Source: Fretibacterium sp. OH1220_COT-178 (lineage in GTDB: Bacteria; Synergistota; Synergistia; Synergistales; Aminobacteriaceae). Taken from it: DNA of 64,000 nucleotides. The stretch spans positions 90,259-154,258 of the forward strand of contig NZ_RQYL01000003.1 in the NCBI RefSeq assembly GCF_003860125.1, read 5' to 3'. The first letter of the stretch is position 1, and every line of letters begins with the position of its first letter. Made by a program: the position numbers and the translations under genes. The notes under the pieces are model-generated. The model did not search any database. It had not been told where the DNA came from and saw only the letters and a program-made list of their open reading frames with translations. Shown here in pieces: positions 34,262-43,644 of the stretch.

Positions 34262-35383
34262 ATGGTGATGGAGACCCCCTACCTTTCGATCTTCAAGGAG
34301 GATGTTGCCGAACTGGACCGCATCCTTATCGGGTGTGTGTTGCTTTTGGTCGGCTGTGGTCTGCTCTGCGTGTTCAGTGCCGGGGCAGGCCGGTTGGGGC
34401 GTGGCTGGGATTTTGCCCTTCGCCAGACCTTATGGATGGTGGGGGGCTGCTTCGCGATGTTCTTCGTGGTCGCCGTGGGGTACCGAAGACTGCTGAATGC
34501 AGCGTATCCCATCTATCTGATGACGCTGTTTCTTCTGTTCCTCACCGTTCTCCTGGCCCCCCGAATCAAGGGGGCGCAGAGTTGGCTTTCGTTGGGCTTT
34601 TTTCGTTTTCAGCCCTCCGAGTTCGCCAAGATCTCCCTTATCCTGGTCTTGTCGAAATGGCTGAGCCGTTATCCTCCTTTGAACTTGAGGGCTTTCCTGG
34701 GGGGGCTGGGGGTGGCGGCGCCGGCGGTTTTGCTGGTGCTCGCCCAGCCGGATGCGGGAAGCGCCCTGGTCTATATCGTCATCACCTTCGGGATGCTTTT
34801 CATCGCCGGTACTCCTTTGCGGTATCTGGGGACGCTTGCGGGATGCGGTCTCGCTCTGACGCCTTTTCTGTGGTTTTTTCTTAAGGAGTACCAGAAGCTG
34901 AGGCTGCTCGTGTTTTTGGATCCGACGAGGGATCCCTTGGGGGCGGGCTACAACGTCATTCAGTCGCGTATCGCGGTAGGATCCGGCGGCTTCTGGGGCA
35001 AGGGGTTCATGAACGGGATGCAGAGCAAGCTGCGCTTCCTTCCGGAGCCCCACACCGATTTCATCTTCAGCGTGTATTCCGAGGAATTTGGCTTCTGGGG
35101 GACCTCTTTGCTCCTGTTTCTCTTCGCCTTGCTCTTTTTTCGCATCATCGCTGCAGGCCTCAGAAGCCGCGACCGGAGGTGCAAGATCCTGGTGTCCGGG
35201 GTAGCCGTCTGGATCTGGTTTCAGATGTTCGAGAGCATCGGGATGAGCATCGGCTTGATGCCGGTCACGGGGTTGCCCTTGCCCTTTCTGAGCTACGGTG
35301 GAAGTGCTCTCCTTGCCGTCTTCATCGCCCTGGGGCTTGTCGGCAGCGTCTACGTCGACAGCGCCAAGCGTTTCCTTTTTTGA
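34262..35383 (+). CDS. rodA: Peptidoglycan glycosyltransferase RodA (SEDS family)
   Basis: 373 residues with about ten transmembrane helices. SEDS landmarks: 'KGAQSWLSLGFFRFQPSEFAKISLIL', 'LAQPDAGSALV', 'GAGYNVIQSRIAVGSGGFWGKGF', 'LPEPHTDFIFSVYSEEFGF' and 'MPVTGLPLPFLSYGGSALL'. It polymerises glycan strands from lipid II with PBP2. RodA rather than FtsW is inferred from the mre/PBP2 context. Confidence 0.93.
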   Translation: MVMETPYLSIFKEDVAELDRILIGCVLLLVGCGLLCVFSAGAGRLGRGWDFALRQTLWMVGGCFAMFFVVAVGYRRLLNAAYPIYLMTLFLLFLTVLLAPRIKGAQSWLSLGFFRFQPSEFAKISLILVLSKWLSRYPPLNLRAFLGGLGVAAPAVLLVLAQPDAGSALVYIVITFGMLFIAGTPLRYLGTLAGCGLALTPFLWFFLKEYQKLRLLVFLDPTRDPLGAGYNVIQSRIAVGSGGFWGKGFMNGMQSKLRFLPEPHTDFIFSVYSEEFGFWGTSLLLFLFALLFFRIIAAGLRSRDRRCKILVSGVAVWIWFQMFESIGMSIGLMPVTGLPLPFLSYGGSALLAVFIALGLVGSVYVDSAKRFLF

Positions 35384-35442
35384 TTTTCGATAGGGACTAT
35401 TCTCCCGAGTCGCGGTTTTGATCCTTTGGAGGCGTTTGTTTG

Positions 35443-37230
35443 ATGGTCTTTCCGGAATTTGACGGGCCGATGTGGCCCCTGCTGGCGCAGGTTTCGCGCC
35501 CCTCCCGTTATTGCGGCAGCGAGTGGAGGCCCTACACCCCATTGCCCTGGGACGACGCGAAGGGGACCCTGCGCGTCTGTCTCGCATTTCCGGATGTCTA
35601 CGAGATCGGAATGAGCTATTACGGTTTTCAGCTTCTTTCCGCATTCCTGCGGAAGGAAGGCCATCTCGTGGATCGGGCGTATTGCCCATGGATCGACATG
35701 GAGTCCCTTTTGAGGCGTCATGGGCTTCCGCTCCATTCCACGGAACAGGGACGTCCGCTTCGCGATTTCGACGTGCTGGGCTTTACCCTTCAGCACGAGA
35801 TGGGCTACACCAATATCCTGACGATGCTGGACCTCGGGGGCATCCCTCTTCGGTCCGAGGACCGTTGCAGCTCGGATCCGATCGTCATTGCCGGCGGTCC
35901 CGGGGCTCTCGTCCCCGAGCCGATAGCTCCCTTTATCGACCTTTTTTGCGTAGGGGAGGGGGAGGCAATGCTTCCGGAACTCCTGTCCCTGCTTCGGGAC
36001 ACTCGGGGGGAGCCGCGTGAATCTCGTTTAAAGGCGTGTTCGAGGCTGCAAGGGATTTATGTTCCCTCCTGCTTTGACGAGGCGCGCGATCGGCCGGTCC
36101 GGCGTCAGCTCCTGGAATCCTTCGAGGAGGCGTTTCTCCCCGAGGCGCTGGTCGTTCCCTCCGTGGCCGTGGTCCATGATCGGGCAGCTCTCGAGTTGTT
36201 TCGGGGCTGTTCGCGCGGCTGCCGCTTCTGTCAGGCGGGCATGGTCTGTCGCCCGGTCCGGGAGCGGGGGCGGGAGTCCGTCGCGAAATCGATCGTGGAT
36301 TTGGTGGAGCGGACGGGCTGGGAGGAGGCGGGGCTCCTCTCCCTGGCCTCCTGCGACTATTCGGACATCGAGGGGCTCATCGACGCGCTGAACGGCCCCC
36401 TGTCCGAAAGGAACGTCAAATTGAGCCTGCCCAGCCTGAGAATGGACGGATTCTCGATCGGTCTGGCCGAGCGGCTCCAGAAACTTCGCCGGGGAGGTCT
36501 GACCTTCGCTCCGGAAGCGGGGACCCAGAGGCTTCGCGACGTCATCAACAAGGGTTTCGAGGAGGAGTCCATCTTCGCTTGTCTCGAAGAAGTTTTTGCC
36601 CGCGGTTGGGATCGCGTGAAGCTCTACTTCATGATGGGACTGCCCACCGAGACCGAGGAGGATCTGGACGGAATCGTGCGCCTGGCTCAGTCCGCTCTGG
36701 CCCTGGCGCGCAGGAACGGAAGAAAGCGCGCGACCGTCGCCGTCTCGGTTGCGGGGTTCGTTCCCAAGGCCCACACCCCCTTTCAATGGGAGCGCCAGAA
36801 CACGGTTGAGGAGTTCCGGGAGAAAGGACGCTATCTCAAGGGACAGGTCCGGGACCGATCGGTGTCCCTGAAGTACCACGAGCCCGAGCAATCCTTTCTC
36901 GAGGGGGTTCTCGCGCGGGGAGACCGCCGTGTGGCCGACGTCATCGAGAGGGCGTGGCGGATGGGGGCGCGATTCGACGGGTGGAGCGAGACCTTCGACC
37001 TGACGCGCTGGCTCGACGCTTTCGATTTTCATTCCCTGGCGCCCGAGACGTTCACACGCGAGAGAGAGGAGTCGGAACCGCTGCCGTGGGACCGTATCGA
37101 TTCCAGGGTGACCCGGGATTTCCTGATTCGCGAGCGCAGGAGGGCCTACGCTTCGAGGACCACGGTGGATTGCCGGTCGGGCTGTGCCTCCTGCGGGCTG
37201 GGATGTCACGGAACGGAGGCCTCCTCGTGA
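35443..37230 (+). CDS. B12-binding-domain/radical SAM protein (TIGR03960 type)
   Basis: 595 residues. An N-terminal cobalamin-binding-like domain ('CLAFPDVYEIGMSYYGFQLLSAFL...') is followed by the radical SAM motif CX3CX2C in 'CSRGCRFCQAG' near residue 260, and a C-terminal cysteine-rich end 'DCRSGCASCGLGCHG'. GGAGG at 35428-35432 supports the ATG at 35443. It is coupled to the TIGR03936 gene and precedes RNase G, a conserved order; the substrate is not known, RNA or tRNA modification is suspected. Confidence 0.88.
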   Translation: MVFPEFDGPMWPLLAQVSRPSRYCGSEWRPYTPLPWDDAKGTLRVCLAFPDVYEIGMSYYGFQLLSAFLRKEGHLVDRAYCPWIDMESLLRRHGLPLHSTEQGRPLRDFDVLGFTLQHEMGYTNILTMLDLGGIPLRSEDRCSSDPIVIAGGPGALVPEPIAPFIDLFCVGEGEAMLPELLSLLRDTRGEPRESRLKACSRLQGIYVPSCFDEARDRPVRRQLLESFEEAFLPEALVVPSVAVVHDRAALELFRGCSRGCRFCQAGMVCRPVRERGRESVAKSIVDLVERTGWEEAGLLSLASCDYSDIEGLIDALNGPLSERNVKLSLPSLRMDGFSIGLAERLQKLRRGGLTFAPEAGTQRLRDVINKGFEEESIFACLEEVFARGWDRVKLYFMMGLPTETEEDLDGIVRLAQSALALARRNGRKRATVAVSVAGFVPKAHTPFQWERQNTVEEFREKGRYLKGQVRDRSVSLKYHEPEQSFLEGVLARGDRRVADVIERAWRMGARFDGWSETFDLTRWLDAFDFHSLAPETFTREREESEPLPWDRIDSRVTRDFLIRERRRAYASRTTVDCRSGCASCGLGCHGTEASS

Positions 37231-37853
37231 GCGTCAGGGTGCGTCTTTTTTACGAGAAACGAGGGGGGGCTTGTTTTGTCCCTCATGTGGCTCTGGCCCA
37301 GCTCTTTACGCGTGCGGCCTGCAGGGCTGGCCTGGTGCCGGTGATGACCGCCGGCTTTTCGCCCCACGCAAAGGTCAGTTTTGGCCCGGAGCTTCCGGCC
37401 GGTGTGGTCGCACTGATGGAACCTGTGGATATCCATCTCGAGGCGGTGTCCGACGACCTGATCGAGCGATGGAACGGTGCGATGCCCGACGGGTTCCGTA
37501 TCCGCGGAGTCCAGTTCCCTCCGGAGGGTGCGCCCTCTCTGGGAAAGGAGTGCGGGGCCGCGCTGTATTGGCTGAGGAGCTTCGTCCTGACGGATGCTAA
37601 TCTGGCGGAACGCGCTCGTGCGCACTACGGGGACGCCGTCCTGAGCGCCGAGATCGGTGCTGGAGAGAGCGGCATGGCAAACGGTGTTTCCCTTGTGCTC
37701 TCCTCGCCCGCACGGAACGGCATCGGCGGCTGGGTCAAGGCGATGATTGCGTCCGGGGCGCTGGCCGGTTGGCAAGAGATCAATGTCGTCAGGGTCGCCA
37801 TCGGATCCTGGGACGGAACGAAAATTGAGCTGCCGGGTCGGCCTGCCCTCTGA
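37227..37853 (+). CDS. TIGR03936/DUF2344 radical SAM-associated protein
   Basis: 208 residues. The N-terminus 'VRLFYEKRGGACFVPHVALAQLFTRAACRAGLVPVMTAGFSPHAKVSFGPELPAGVVALMEPVDI' (in parts) is typical of the partner domain that is fused to, or follows, the TIGR03960 radical SAM protein. No iron-sulfur cysteines. The GTG start at 37227 overlaps the previous stop. Confidence 0.85.
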   Translation: MSVRVRLFYEKRGGACFVPHVALAQLFTRAACRAGLVPVMTAGFSPHAKVSFGPELPAGVVALMEPVDIHLEAVSDDLIERWNGAMPDGFRIRGVQFPPEGAPSLGKECGAALYWLRSFVLTDANLAERARAHYGDAVLSAEIGAGESGMANGVSLVLSSPARNGIGGWVKAMIASGALAGWQEINVVRVAIGSWDGTKIELPGRPAL

Positions 37854-37894
37854 GGGCCGGCCGATCGGGTGGTTGTTTTGAAGTTTGGGACTAG

Positions 37895-37909
37895 GGGGCC
37901 GGAGGCCCC
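37895..37909 (+). promoter_or_regulatory. Leader hairpin before the RNase G gene
   Basis: GGGGCC and GGCCCC pair around a GGA loop, 21 bases before the GTG start. Bacterial RNase E is known to autoregulate through 5' leader hairpins; whether this one does is speculation. Confidence 0.25.
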
Positions 37910-37930
37910 GACGATAAAGGAGGACAGGAT

Positions 37931-39427
37931 GTGTCTTCGGATCGAAAGATAATCGCCGACACCCTGGAGAGCGAGGAGACGCGCGTCGCAATCCTCGAGG
38001 ATGGGCGGCTGTCGGAAATTTTTATAGAACGCATGTGGGACCACCAGAAGGCGGGGGAGATTTACAAGGCTCGGGTGGAGAGCGTGTTGCCCGGCATCAA
38101 TGCCGCTTTTGTCAGCATCGGTGATGGGCGTAACGCTTTTCTTTACCTCAACGACGCCCAGGGAATGAAGATCGTCCCGAATCAGGAGCTGGTCGTCCAG
38201 GTGACCAAGACGGCTCGCAAGAACAAGGGCGCACGCGTGACGCCCCGCTTGTCCCTTCCCGGGCGTTATCTCGTCCTGGTCCCCGGCGGCGGTGAGACCG
38301 GGGTGTCGCGCCGCATCGCGAGCGAGGACGAACGCAAGCGGCTGAGGCATTTTGCAAAGGCCCTGAGAGGCGATGACTTCGGTGTCATCATCCGGACTGC
38401 GGCGGAGGGGGTCGACGAGGAGACTCTGGCGAAGGACGTGGAGTCGCTGCTCGCCCTCTGGCGGGAGATCGAGCACAACGCCTCGCGCCAGTCCGCCCCG
38501 TGCCTGCTCTACAAGGATATGGGGCTTTTGGGACGTGTCCTGCGGGACGAGGTCCATGGGGGCGTCGACGAGATCATCGTGGATGGAGAGGAGGAGTTCG
38601 GACACGTCAACGACTTCATCTCCAGACTTTACGGGACGGACAAGCCCCATGTCGTCCTCTACGGGGGCGTCGTCCCCATCTTCGAGTACTATGGGGTCGA
38701 GCGGGAGATCGAGGGCGCGTTGGACCGCAAGGTCTGGCTGCGATCCGGGGCCTACCTCGTCATCGAGCACACGGAGGCCTTGACGGTGATCGACGTGAAC
38801 ACGGGCAAGTTCGTCGGGGATCTGGACATGCGGCACACGACCCTGGCGACGAACCTCGAGGCAGCGGACGAAATTGCACGCCAGCTGCGCCTCCGCTCCA
38901 TCGGCGGGATCGTCGTCATCGATTTCATCGATATGGAGTTCGAGGAGGATCGGAGCTGCCTTTTGAACCGGCTGGAGGAGGTCTTTCACTCCGATCGTTC
39001 GCGTGCCCGCGTCTTCAGCATGACGCAGTTGGGTCTTGTGGAGATCACGCGCAAGCGCGGACGCCCCGACCTGCGGTCCGTGCTGACGCGCGGCTGCCCC
39101 TTTTGCAGCGACACCGGATGGGTGTTGCGTGAGGATACCGTAGCCATGTCCATCAAGCGGTTCCTGCGCAAGATCGCCCACGCCAACCGTGCGGAGGCCC
39201 TTTTGATCCAGGCCAGTGCGCCGATAGCGCAATATGTAGGCGACACCTATCTTCAGCTTTGGGAGGAGGAGCTGGAGCGGAGGATCCTGATCGTCGGCAT
39301 GCCCGAGTTCGCCTGGAGCAAGTATCGCGTCGAGCTCCAGGGGACCTGCGAGGCCGTCGAGCGCCGGGCGAAACAGATGGAACGACGGGAGAGTTCCGTA
39401 GTTGTCCATAGATCATCTGCATCTTAA
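37931..39427 (+). CDS. rng: Ribonuclease G/E family endoribonuclease
   Basis: 498 residues, the length of RNase G. An S1-like domain occurs near residues 35-110 ('GEIYKARVESVLPGINAAFVSIGDGRNAFLYL'). The DNase I-like catalytic core has both magnesium aspartates in 'VIDVNTGKF' and 'VVIDFIDME'. The zinc-link 'RGCPFCSDTG' supplies CxxC. It processes rRNA precursors and decays mRNA. GTG start behind AAGGAGG. It overlaps smc by 26 bases. Confidence 0.93.
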   Translation: MSSDRKIIADTLESEETRVAILEDGRLSEIFIERMWDHQKAGEIYKARVESVLPGINAAFVSIGDGRNAFLYLNDAQGMKIVPNQELVVQVTKTARKNKGARVTPRLSLPGRYLVLVPGGGETGVSRRIASEDERKRLRHFAKALRGDDFGVIIRTAAEGVDEETLAKDVESLLALWREIEHNASRQSAPCLLYKDMGLLGRVLRDEVHGGVDEIIVDGEEEFGHVNDFISRLYGTDKPHVVLYGGVVPIFEYYGVEREIEGALDRKVWLRSGAYLVIEHTEALTVIDVNTGKFVGDLDMRHTTLATNLEAADEIARQLRLRSIGGIVVIDFIDMEFEEDRSCLLNRLEEVFHSDRSRARVFSMTQLGLVEITRKRGRPDLRSVLTRGCPFCSDTGWVLREDTVAMSIKRFLRKIAHANRAEALLIQASAPIAQYVGDTYLQLWEEELERRILIVGMPEFAWSKYRVELQGTCEAVERRAKQMERRESSVVVHRSSAS

Positions 39428-42400
39428 GGGTTTCAAGAGCTTCGGGAGCAGCTGCGAATTCTCTTTCTCGCGGGGTTTCACGGCGATCGTCGGCCCGAAC
39501 GGAAGCGGCAAGAGCAACATTCTTGACGGCCTGCGCTGGATTCTCGGCGAGGGCAGTCCCTCTGCGCTTCGCATCGTGAGGCAGAGCGATCTTCTCTTCC
39601 AGGGGAGCGCAACCGTCCCCGCCTCCAAGGAGGCGGAGGTGGGGATAAGGCTTTCCGGAGCGGACGGGACGGCCTCTTTGCGACGGCAGTACACCGCGGA
39701 GGGAGGTTCGGTGTTGCAGGTCGACGGGGTCCGAATCCGCATGCAGGACCTGGACGAGGTGAAGGCACGATTCATGCTGGAGGGAGAGGACTTCGCGTTT
39801 ATCGGGCAGGGCGAGGTCTCGGAGGCCATCCATCAACGTCCCATGCAGAGGCGCCATCATCTGGAACTGCTCTTCGGGATCGACCGATATCGGCGTCGGC
39901 GCGAGGAGACCAACATCCGGCTGGAGTCGGCCCTTTCCGAGGTCCAGAGGATCAACACCCTTATCGGAGAGCTCGAGAGCCGCCGGGAGGAAATCGCTCC
40001 GGAGGTGGCCGTCGCTGTGGAGGCCCAGGGCATTCTGGACAACCTGGAGGTCCTGCGCCGGGACTTCTACTTCTCCCGCCGCTTTTCTTTGGAGGAGAAG
40101 GAGCGCGGGCTTCGGCGCCAGCGCCAGCTGCTTCAGGCCCACGAGGACCTGGCCCGCCAGTGGCGAAACCTCTGGGGCTTGGCCGTCCGCTCCGGCGAGG
40201 AACGGCTTCGAAGCCAGGGGTTCGACGAATCCTCCTTTCTCGCGCGGGAACAGGAGCTTGCCTCCAGAAAGGACGCCCTGCGTCGTCAGGCTTTTCAGGC
40301 CTCAACCCGTATCAAGGCCCTTCTTGAGGATCGAGCGGACCTTGGTGCGGAGCGCAAGAGGCTGGGGGAGGAAGAACGCGTCCTCCGGGCCGAGTGGGAT
40401 CGGACGCGCTCGGAAACCTCGGCTCTGGAGGCCCGCCTTGCGGAGTGTCGCGGGGCTCTGGAGGCACGGCTCAGGGAACTGGAGGAGAGCCGGGCCTTCC
40501 TGGAGCGGGAGCGTCTGCGTCGTCAGACACTGCACGACGAACACGCGGAGCGCTCGCTCTTCGTCGCCAGGACTGAAGCTCGGCTGCGCGCCCTGGCCGC
40601 CGCGGAGGCGGAGGGGAGGAACGAGCTCGGCCGGCTTGCAGGGGAAAGGGACCGCCTGTCCGCAGGGATGGGGGACTGCACGCTTCTCCGCTGCGAGGAA
40701 GAACACCGCAGACTCGTCGAGGAACACGCAGCGTCCTATGCGGCCTGTCAGAAGGACGCGGCCGCCCTTCAGCAGCTGCGGCGCGAGCGGATGAGGCAGG
40801 AGGCGGAGCTCGACGCCCTGAAGTCGAACACGGAGTCCTCGCTTTATCCCGAACCCGTGCGTCTCCTGCTTTCCGCCTCGCGCTTGAACAGGATGCGTTC
40901 AAGACCCGAGGTCGTCGCCGAGGTCTTCTCCTGTCCCTCGGACCTCGCTCCCGCGCTTGAAGCCTACCTCGGGGGGCGTCAGTTCTGGCTCTTGGTCCAT
41001 ACGTTCGACGAGGCACAGGAAGGGATCGAGCTCCTGAAGCAGCGCCGGGCCGGTCGGGTGACCTATCTTCCCCTGGAACGCTGTCGGCCGCGTAACCCGG
41101 ACCTTCGCTTTCGGCTGCCCACGAACGGCGTCCTCGGATGGGCCATAGAGCTGATCGAGACGCGCTCTCCCTGGGAGAGCGCACTGCGTCATCTTCTGGG
41201 CGACCTTCTGGTGGTCGAGAGGTACGCCCTGGGGAGCGGGCTGGTCAAGGAAGGAGCCCGTTTTCCCATCGTCACGCTGGAGGGGGAGGTCTTCGCCCCC
41301 TCGGGGACGGTCAGTGGCGGACGCGCAAGGCAGAGCGGAGGTGCGATCGCACATAACCGTCAGATGGCGGAGGCGGCGGAGAAAATCGAGGAGCTGAAGC
41401 GGCGTATGGCCCTCGTGGAGGCGCGCCTGAAACGCTCCGAGGAGGAGGAGCGGCGTCTGGCCGGGGAACGGGACGAGGCCGCGGCAGCCGTGGATCGGGC
41501 GAAAGACGATCACGCCACATTGCAGCGCGCCCTGGCCTCCGTGACGGCCTCCCTCGACCGGATCGAACGGGAGATCGCCGAGGCGGCCGAGGAGATGGGC
41601 ATCCTCAATTCCTCCCTGGTCGAGGCCAAGCAAAGGCTCGACCTTCTTGCCGACGAGATGGCGGAGCTCGAGGAGCTGCCGGATGGCGAGGACCCCTCCT
41701 CGGCCGTGGGGGGGCTTCGTGCCGAACTGACTTTGGCGGAGGAGCGTCTCAGGAGCTCCCGTGCAATTTCGGAGCGGATGGAGCGCGAACACGGAGCTTT
41801 GACCGTTCGCCTTTCGGCTATCCTTGAGGAGCTCGGGGCCGGGAAAAAAGAGGAACAGGAGAGGCGGGCCGTCCTTGCGGACATCGGACGGGAGTATCTT
41901 TCGATCCGCCGGGACGAGGCGGAACTCAAGCTGAAGCTCGAGGAGGAGCGGGGAAAGGTCCGTCGGGGTCACCTTCGTCTGGAACGTCTGCGGCAGCGGG
42001 AGCAGAAGGCCACCGCGACGTTCTCGGCCTTGGGCGGCGAAATTGCGGCCGTGTCCGAGCGTCTGACCGCGGCCGAGTCCGAGCGAACTCAGCTGATCGA
42101 GCTCTGGGACGACAAGTATCCCTACGATGCGGCGGAGGCCCGGGAGGTCGAGGGAGGACGCGACCTTACAGGATCCCTGCGCCGTCTTGAGCGCGAATTG
42201 CGGGCTTTGGGGAACTACAACCTCGGAGCCTTGTCCGAGGACGTCTCTCTGACCGAGCGGGTCGACTTCCTGACCGAGCAGCTGGAGGACGTCCGCAACG
42301 GAGTGAACGAGCTCAAAACCCTTATCGAGGAGACGGACGCTCAGGTGGAGGCCTCCTTTTCGCGCGCAATGGCCGACATCGACAGTCGTTTCAACGCCCT

Positions 42401-42809
42401 ATTCCAGAGGCTTTTTGCCGGAGGGGAAGCACGGCTGACCCTGCAGGAGGAGGGGACCCTCTGGGACAGGGGAGTCGAGATCTATGCCCGGCCGCCGGGG
42501 AAGAAGCTCCAGAACATTTCGCAGCTCTCGGGGGGAGAACAGTCCCTTACGGCCATCGCGCACCTTTTTGCCGCGCTCGAGGTCGCGAAGATACCTCTGG
42601 CCGTGCTGGACGAGGTGGACGCGGCACTGGACGAATACAACCTGATCCGGTTCGCCGACCTTGCAAAGGAGTATTCCCGCTCGCTGCAGCTGATCGTCAT
42701 GACCCATCGGCGTACGACCATGGAGCGGGCCGACCTGATCTACGGCGTTACGATGGTGGAGCCCGGACTTTCCCGGATCGTGGGAATCGATGTCGAGAAC
42801 TACCGCTGA
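39402..42809 (+). CDS. smc: Chromosome segregation ATPase SMC
   Basis: 1135 residues. Head N: 'LKGFKSFGSSCEFSFSRGFTAIVGPNGSGKSNI' (Walker A near residues 31-38) and 'FIGQGEVSEAIHQRPMQRRHHLELLFGIDRYRRRREE' (Q-loop region; in parts). Two long coiled coils flank a hinge around residues 480-620, with glycine-rich 'SGTVSGGRARQSGG'. Head C: 'LSGGEQSLTAIAHLFA' signature and 'VLDEVDAALDEYN' Walker B/D-loop. The TTG start lies inside the end of rng. Condensin organises and segregates the chromosome. Confidence 0.93.
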   Translation: MSIDHLHLKGFKSFGSSCEFSFSRGFTAIVGPNGSGKSNILDGLRWILGEGSPSALRIVRQSDLLFQGSATVPASKEAEVGIRLSGADGTASLRRQYTAEGGSVLQVDGVRIRMQDLDEVKARFMLEGEDFAFIGQGEVSEAIHQRPMQRRHHLELLFGIDRYRRRREETNIRLESALSEVQRINTLIGELESRREEIAPEVAVAVEAQGILDNLEVLRRDFYFSRRFSLEEKERGLRRQRQLLQAHEDLARQWRNLWGLAVRSGEERLRSQGFDESSFLAREQELASRKDALRRQAFQASTRIKALLEDRADLGAERKRLGEEERVLRAEWDRTRSETSALEARLAECRGALEARLRELEESRAFLERERLRRQTLHDEHAERSLFVARTEARLRALAAAEAEGRNELGRLAGERDRLSAGMGDCTLLRCEEEHRRLVEEHAASYAACQKDAAALQQLRRERMRQEAELDALKSNTESSLYPEPVRLLLSASRLNRMRSRPEVVAEVFSCPSDLAPALEAYLGGRQFWLLVHTFDEAQEGIELLKQRRAGRVTYLPLERCRPRNPDLRFRLPTNGVLGWAIELIETRSPWESALRHLLGDLLVVERYALGSGLVKEGARFPIVTLEGEVFAPSGTVSGGRARQSGGAIAHNRQMAEAAEKIEELKRRMALVEARLKRSEEEERRLAGERDEAAAAVDRAKDDHATLQRALASVTASLDRIEREIAEAAEEMGILNSSLVEAKQRLDLLADEMAELEELPDGEDPSSAVGGLRAELTLAEERLRSSRAISERMEREHGALTVRLSAILEELGAGKKEEQERRAVLADIGREYLSIRRDEAELKLKLEEERGKVRRGHLRLERLRQREQKATATFSALGGEIAAVSERLTAAESERTQLIELWDDKYPYDAAEAREVEGGRDLTGSLRRLERELRALGNYNLGALSEDVSLTERVDFLTEQLEDVRNGVNELKTLIEETDAQVEASFSRAMADIDSRFNALFQRLFAGGEARLTLQEEGTLWDRGVEIYARPPGKKLQNISQLSGGEQSLTAIAHLFAALEVAKIPLAVLDEVDAALDEYNLIRFADLAKEYSRSLQLIVMTHRRTTMERADLIYGVTMVEPGLSRIVGIDVENYR

Positions 42810-42821
42810 GGAGCAACGGCT

Positions 42822-43553
42822 GTGACGCACGACGATATCCTCTATGGCCGCCTGAGGCTCTGGCAGCCCGAGGAAGGGCCCCGCGTGAGCATGGACACGG
42901 TGCTGTTGGCCTCCTGGGTACGCCGTCCTTCGGGGAGGCGTGCGAGTTTTGTTGAGTTGGGGGCCGCGACGGGGGCGGTCTCTTTGATGCTGGCCTTGCG
43001 TTTTTCGGGAAACTTCCGCATCGTGGGGCTCGAAATTCAACCGGACCTCGTCGCCTTGGCCGAGCGCAACGGACGAGAGAACGGCCTGGAGGATCGCGTC
43101 TCCTTTCTGTGCGGGGACCTGCGGGATACATCCCTGTTGCCGTCCGATGCCTTCGATGGTCTGGTTGTGAACCCGCCCTACGAGGAGCCGGGGCGGGGCC
43201 GGACCAGCCCTGTGGAGGCCCGGTCCATTGCGCGTCAAGGATCCCGATGTTCCGTCGCGGACGTGGCGGCGGCTTCGGCGCGTCTGCTCAAGGGGAGGGG
43301 ACGTTTTTTCGCCGTGTTTCGCACGGATCGGATGGCCGCATTCATCGGTGCGGTGCTCCGGAGAGGGCTTGTGCCCAAACGCCTGAGGCTGATCCATCCC
43401 CGTCCCCTCAAGCCCTCCAATCTCTTTCTGATCGAGTGCGTGAAGGGTGGGGGAGAAGGGCTTCTCGTCGAGCGGCCGCTCTTCGTTCACGACGAGGAGG
43501 GAAATTATACGCCCGAGCTCTTGAGGGCCTATGAACCGGAGGGGCTGAATTGA
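42822..43553 (+). CDS. NPPY-type adenine N6 methyltransferase (TrmN6-like)
   Basis: 243 residues. SAM-binding 'FVELGAATGAVSLMLALRF' and 'VGLEIQPDLVALAERN', followed by the N6-adenine motif 'VVNPPYEEPG' near residue 117. The closest functional model is tRNA1(Val) A37 N6-methyltransferase. GTG start with GAGGAG upstream. It lies between smc and rsmI. Confidence 0.82.
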   Translation: MTHDDILYGRLRLWQPEEGPRVSMDTVLLASWVRRPSGRRASFVELGAATGAVSLMLALRFSGNFRIVGLEIQPDLVALAERNGRENGLEDRVSFLCGDLRDTSLLPSDAFDGLVVNPPYEEPGRGRTSPVEARSIARQGSRCSVADVAAASARLLKGRGRFFAVFRTDRMAAFIGAVLRRGLVPKRLRLIHPRPLKPSNLFLIECVKGGGEGLLVERPLFVHDEEGNYTPELLRAYEPEGLN

Positions 43554-43644
43554 AGGATGATCGACTCTTGCCCTTGACGGAAAATGTTGGGGGGCTTTTA
43601 TCTCGAATGGCCAGGTCTCAAACGCCGGGCCGTATGGTGCCGTC

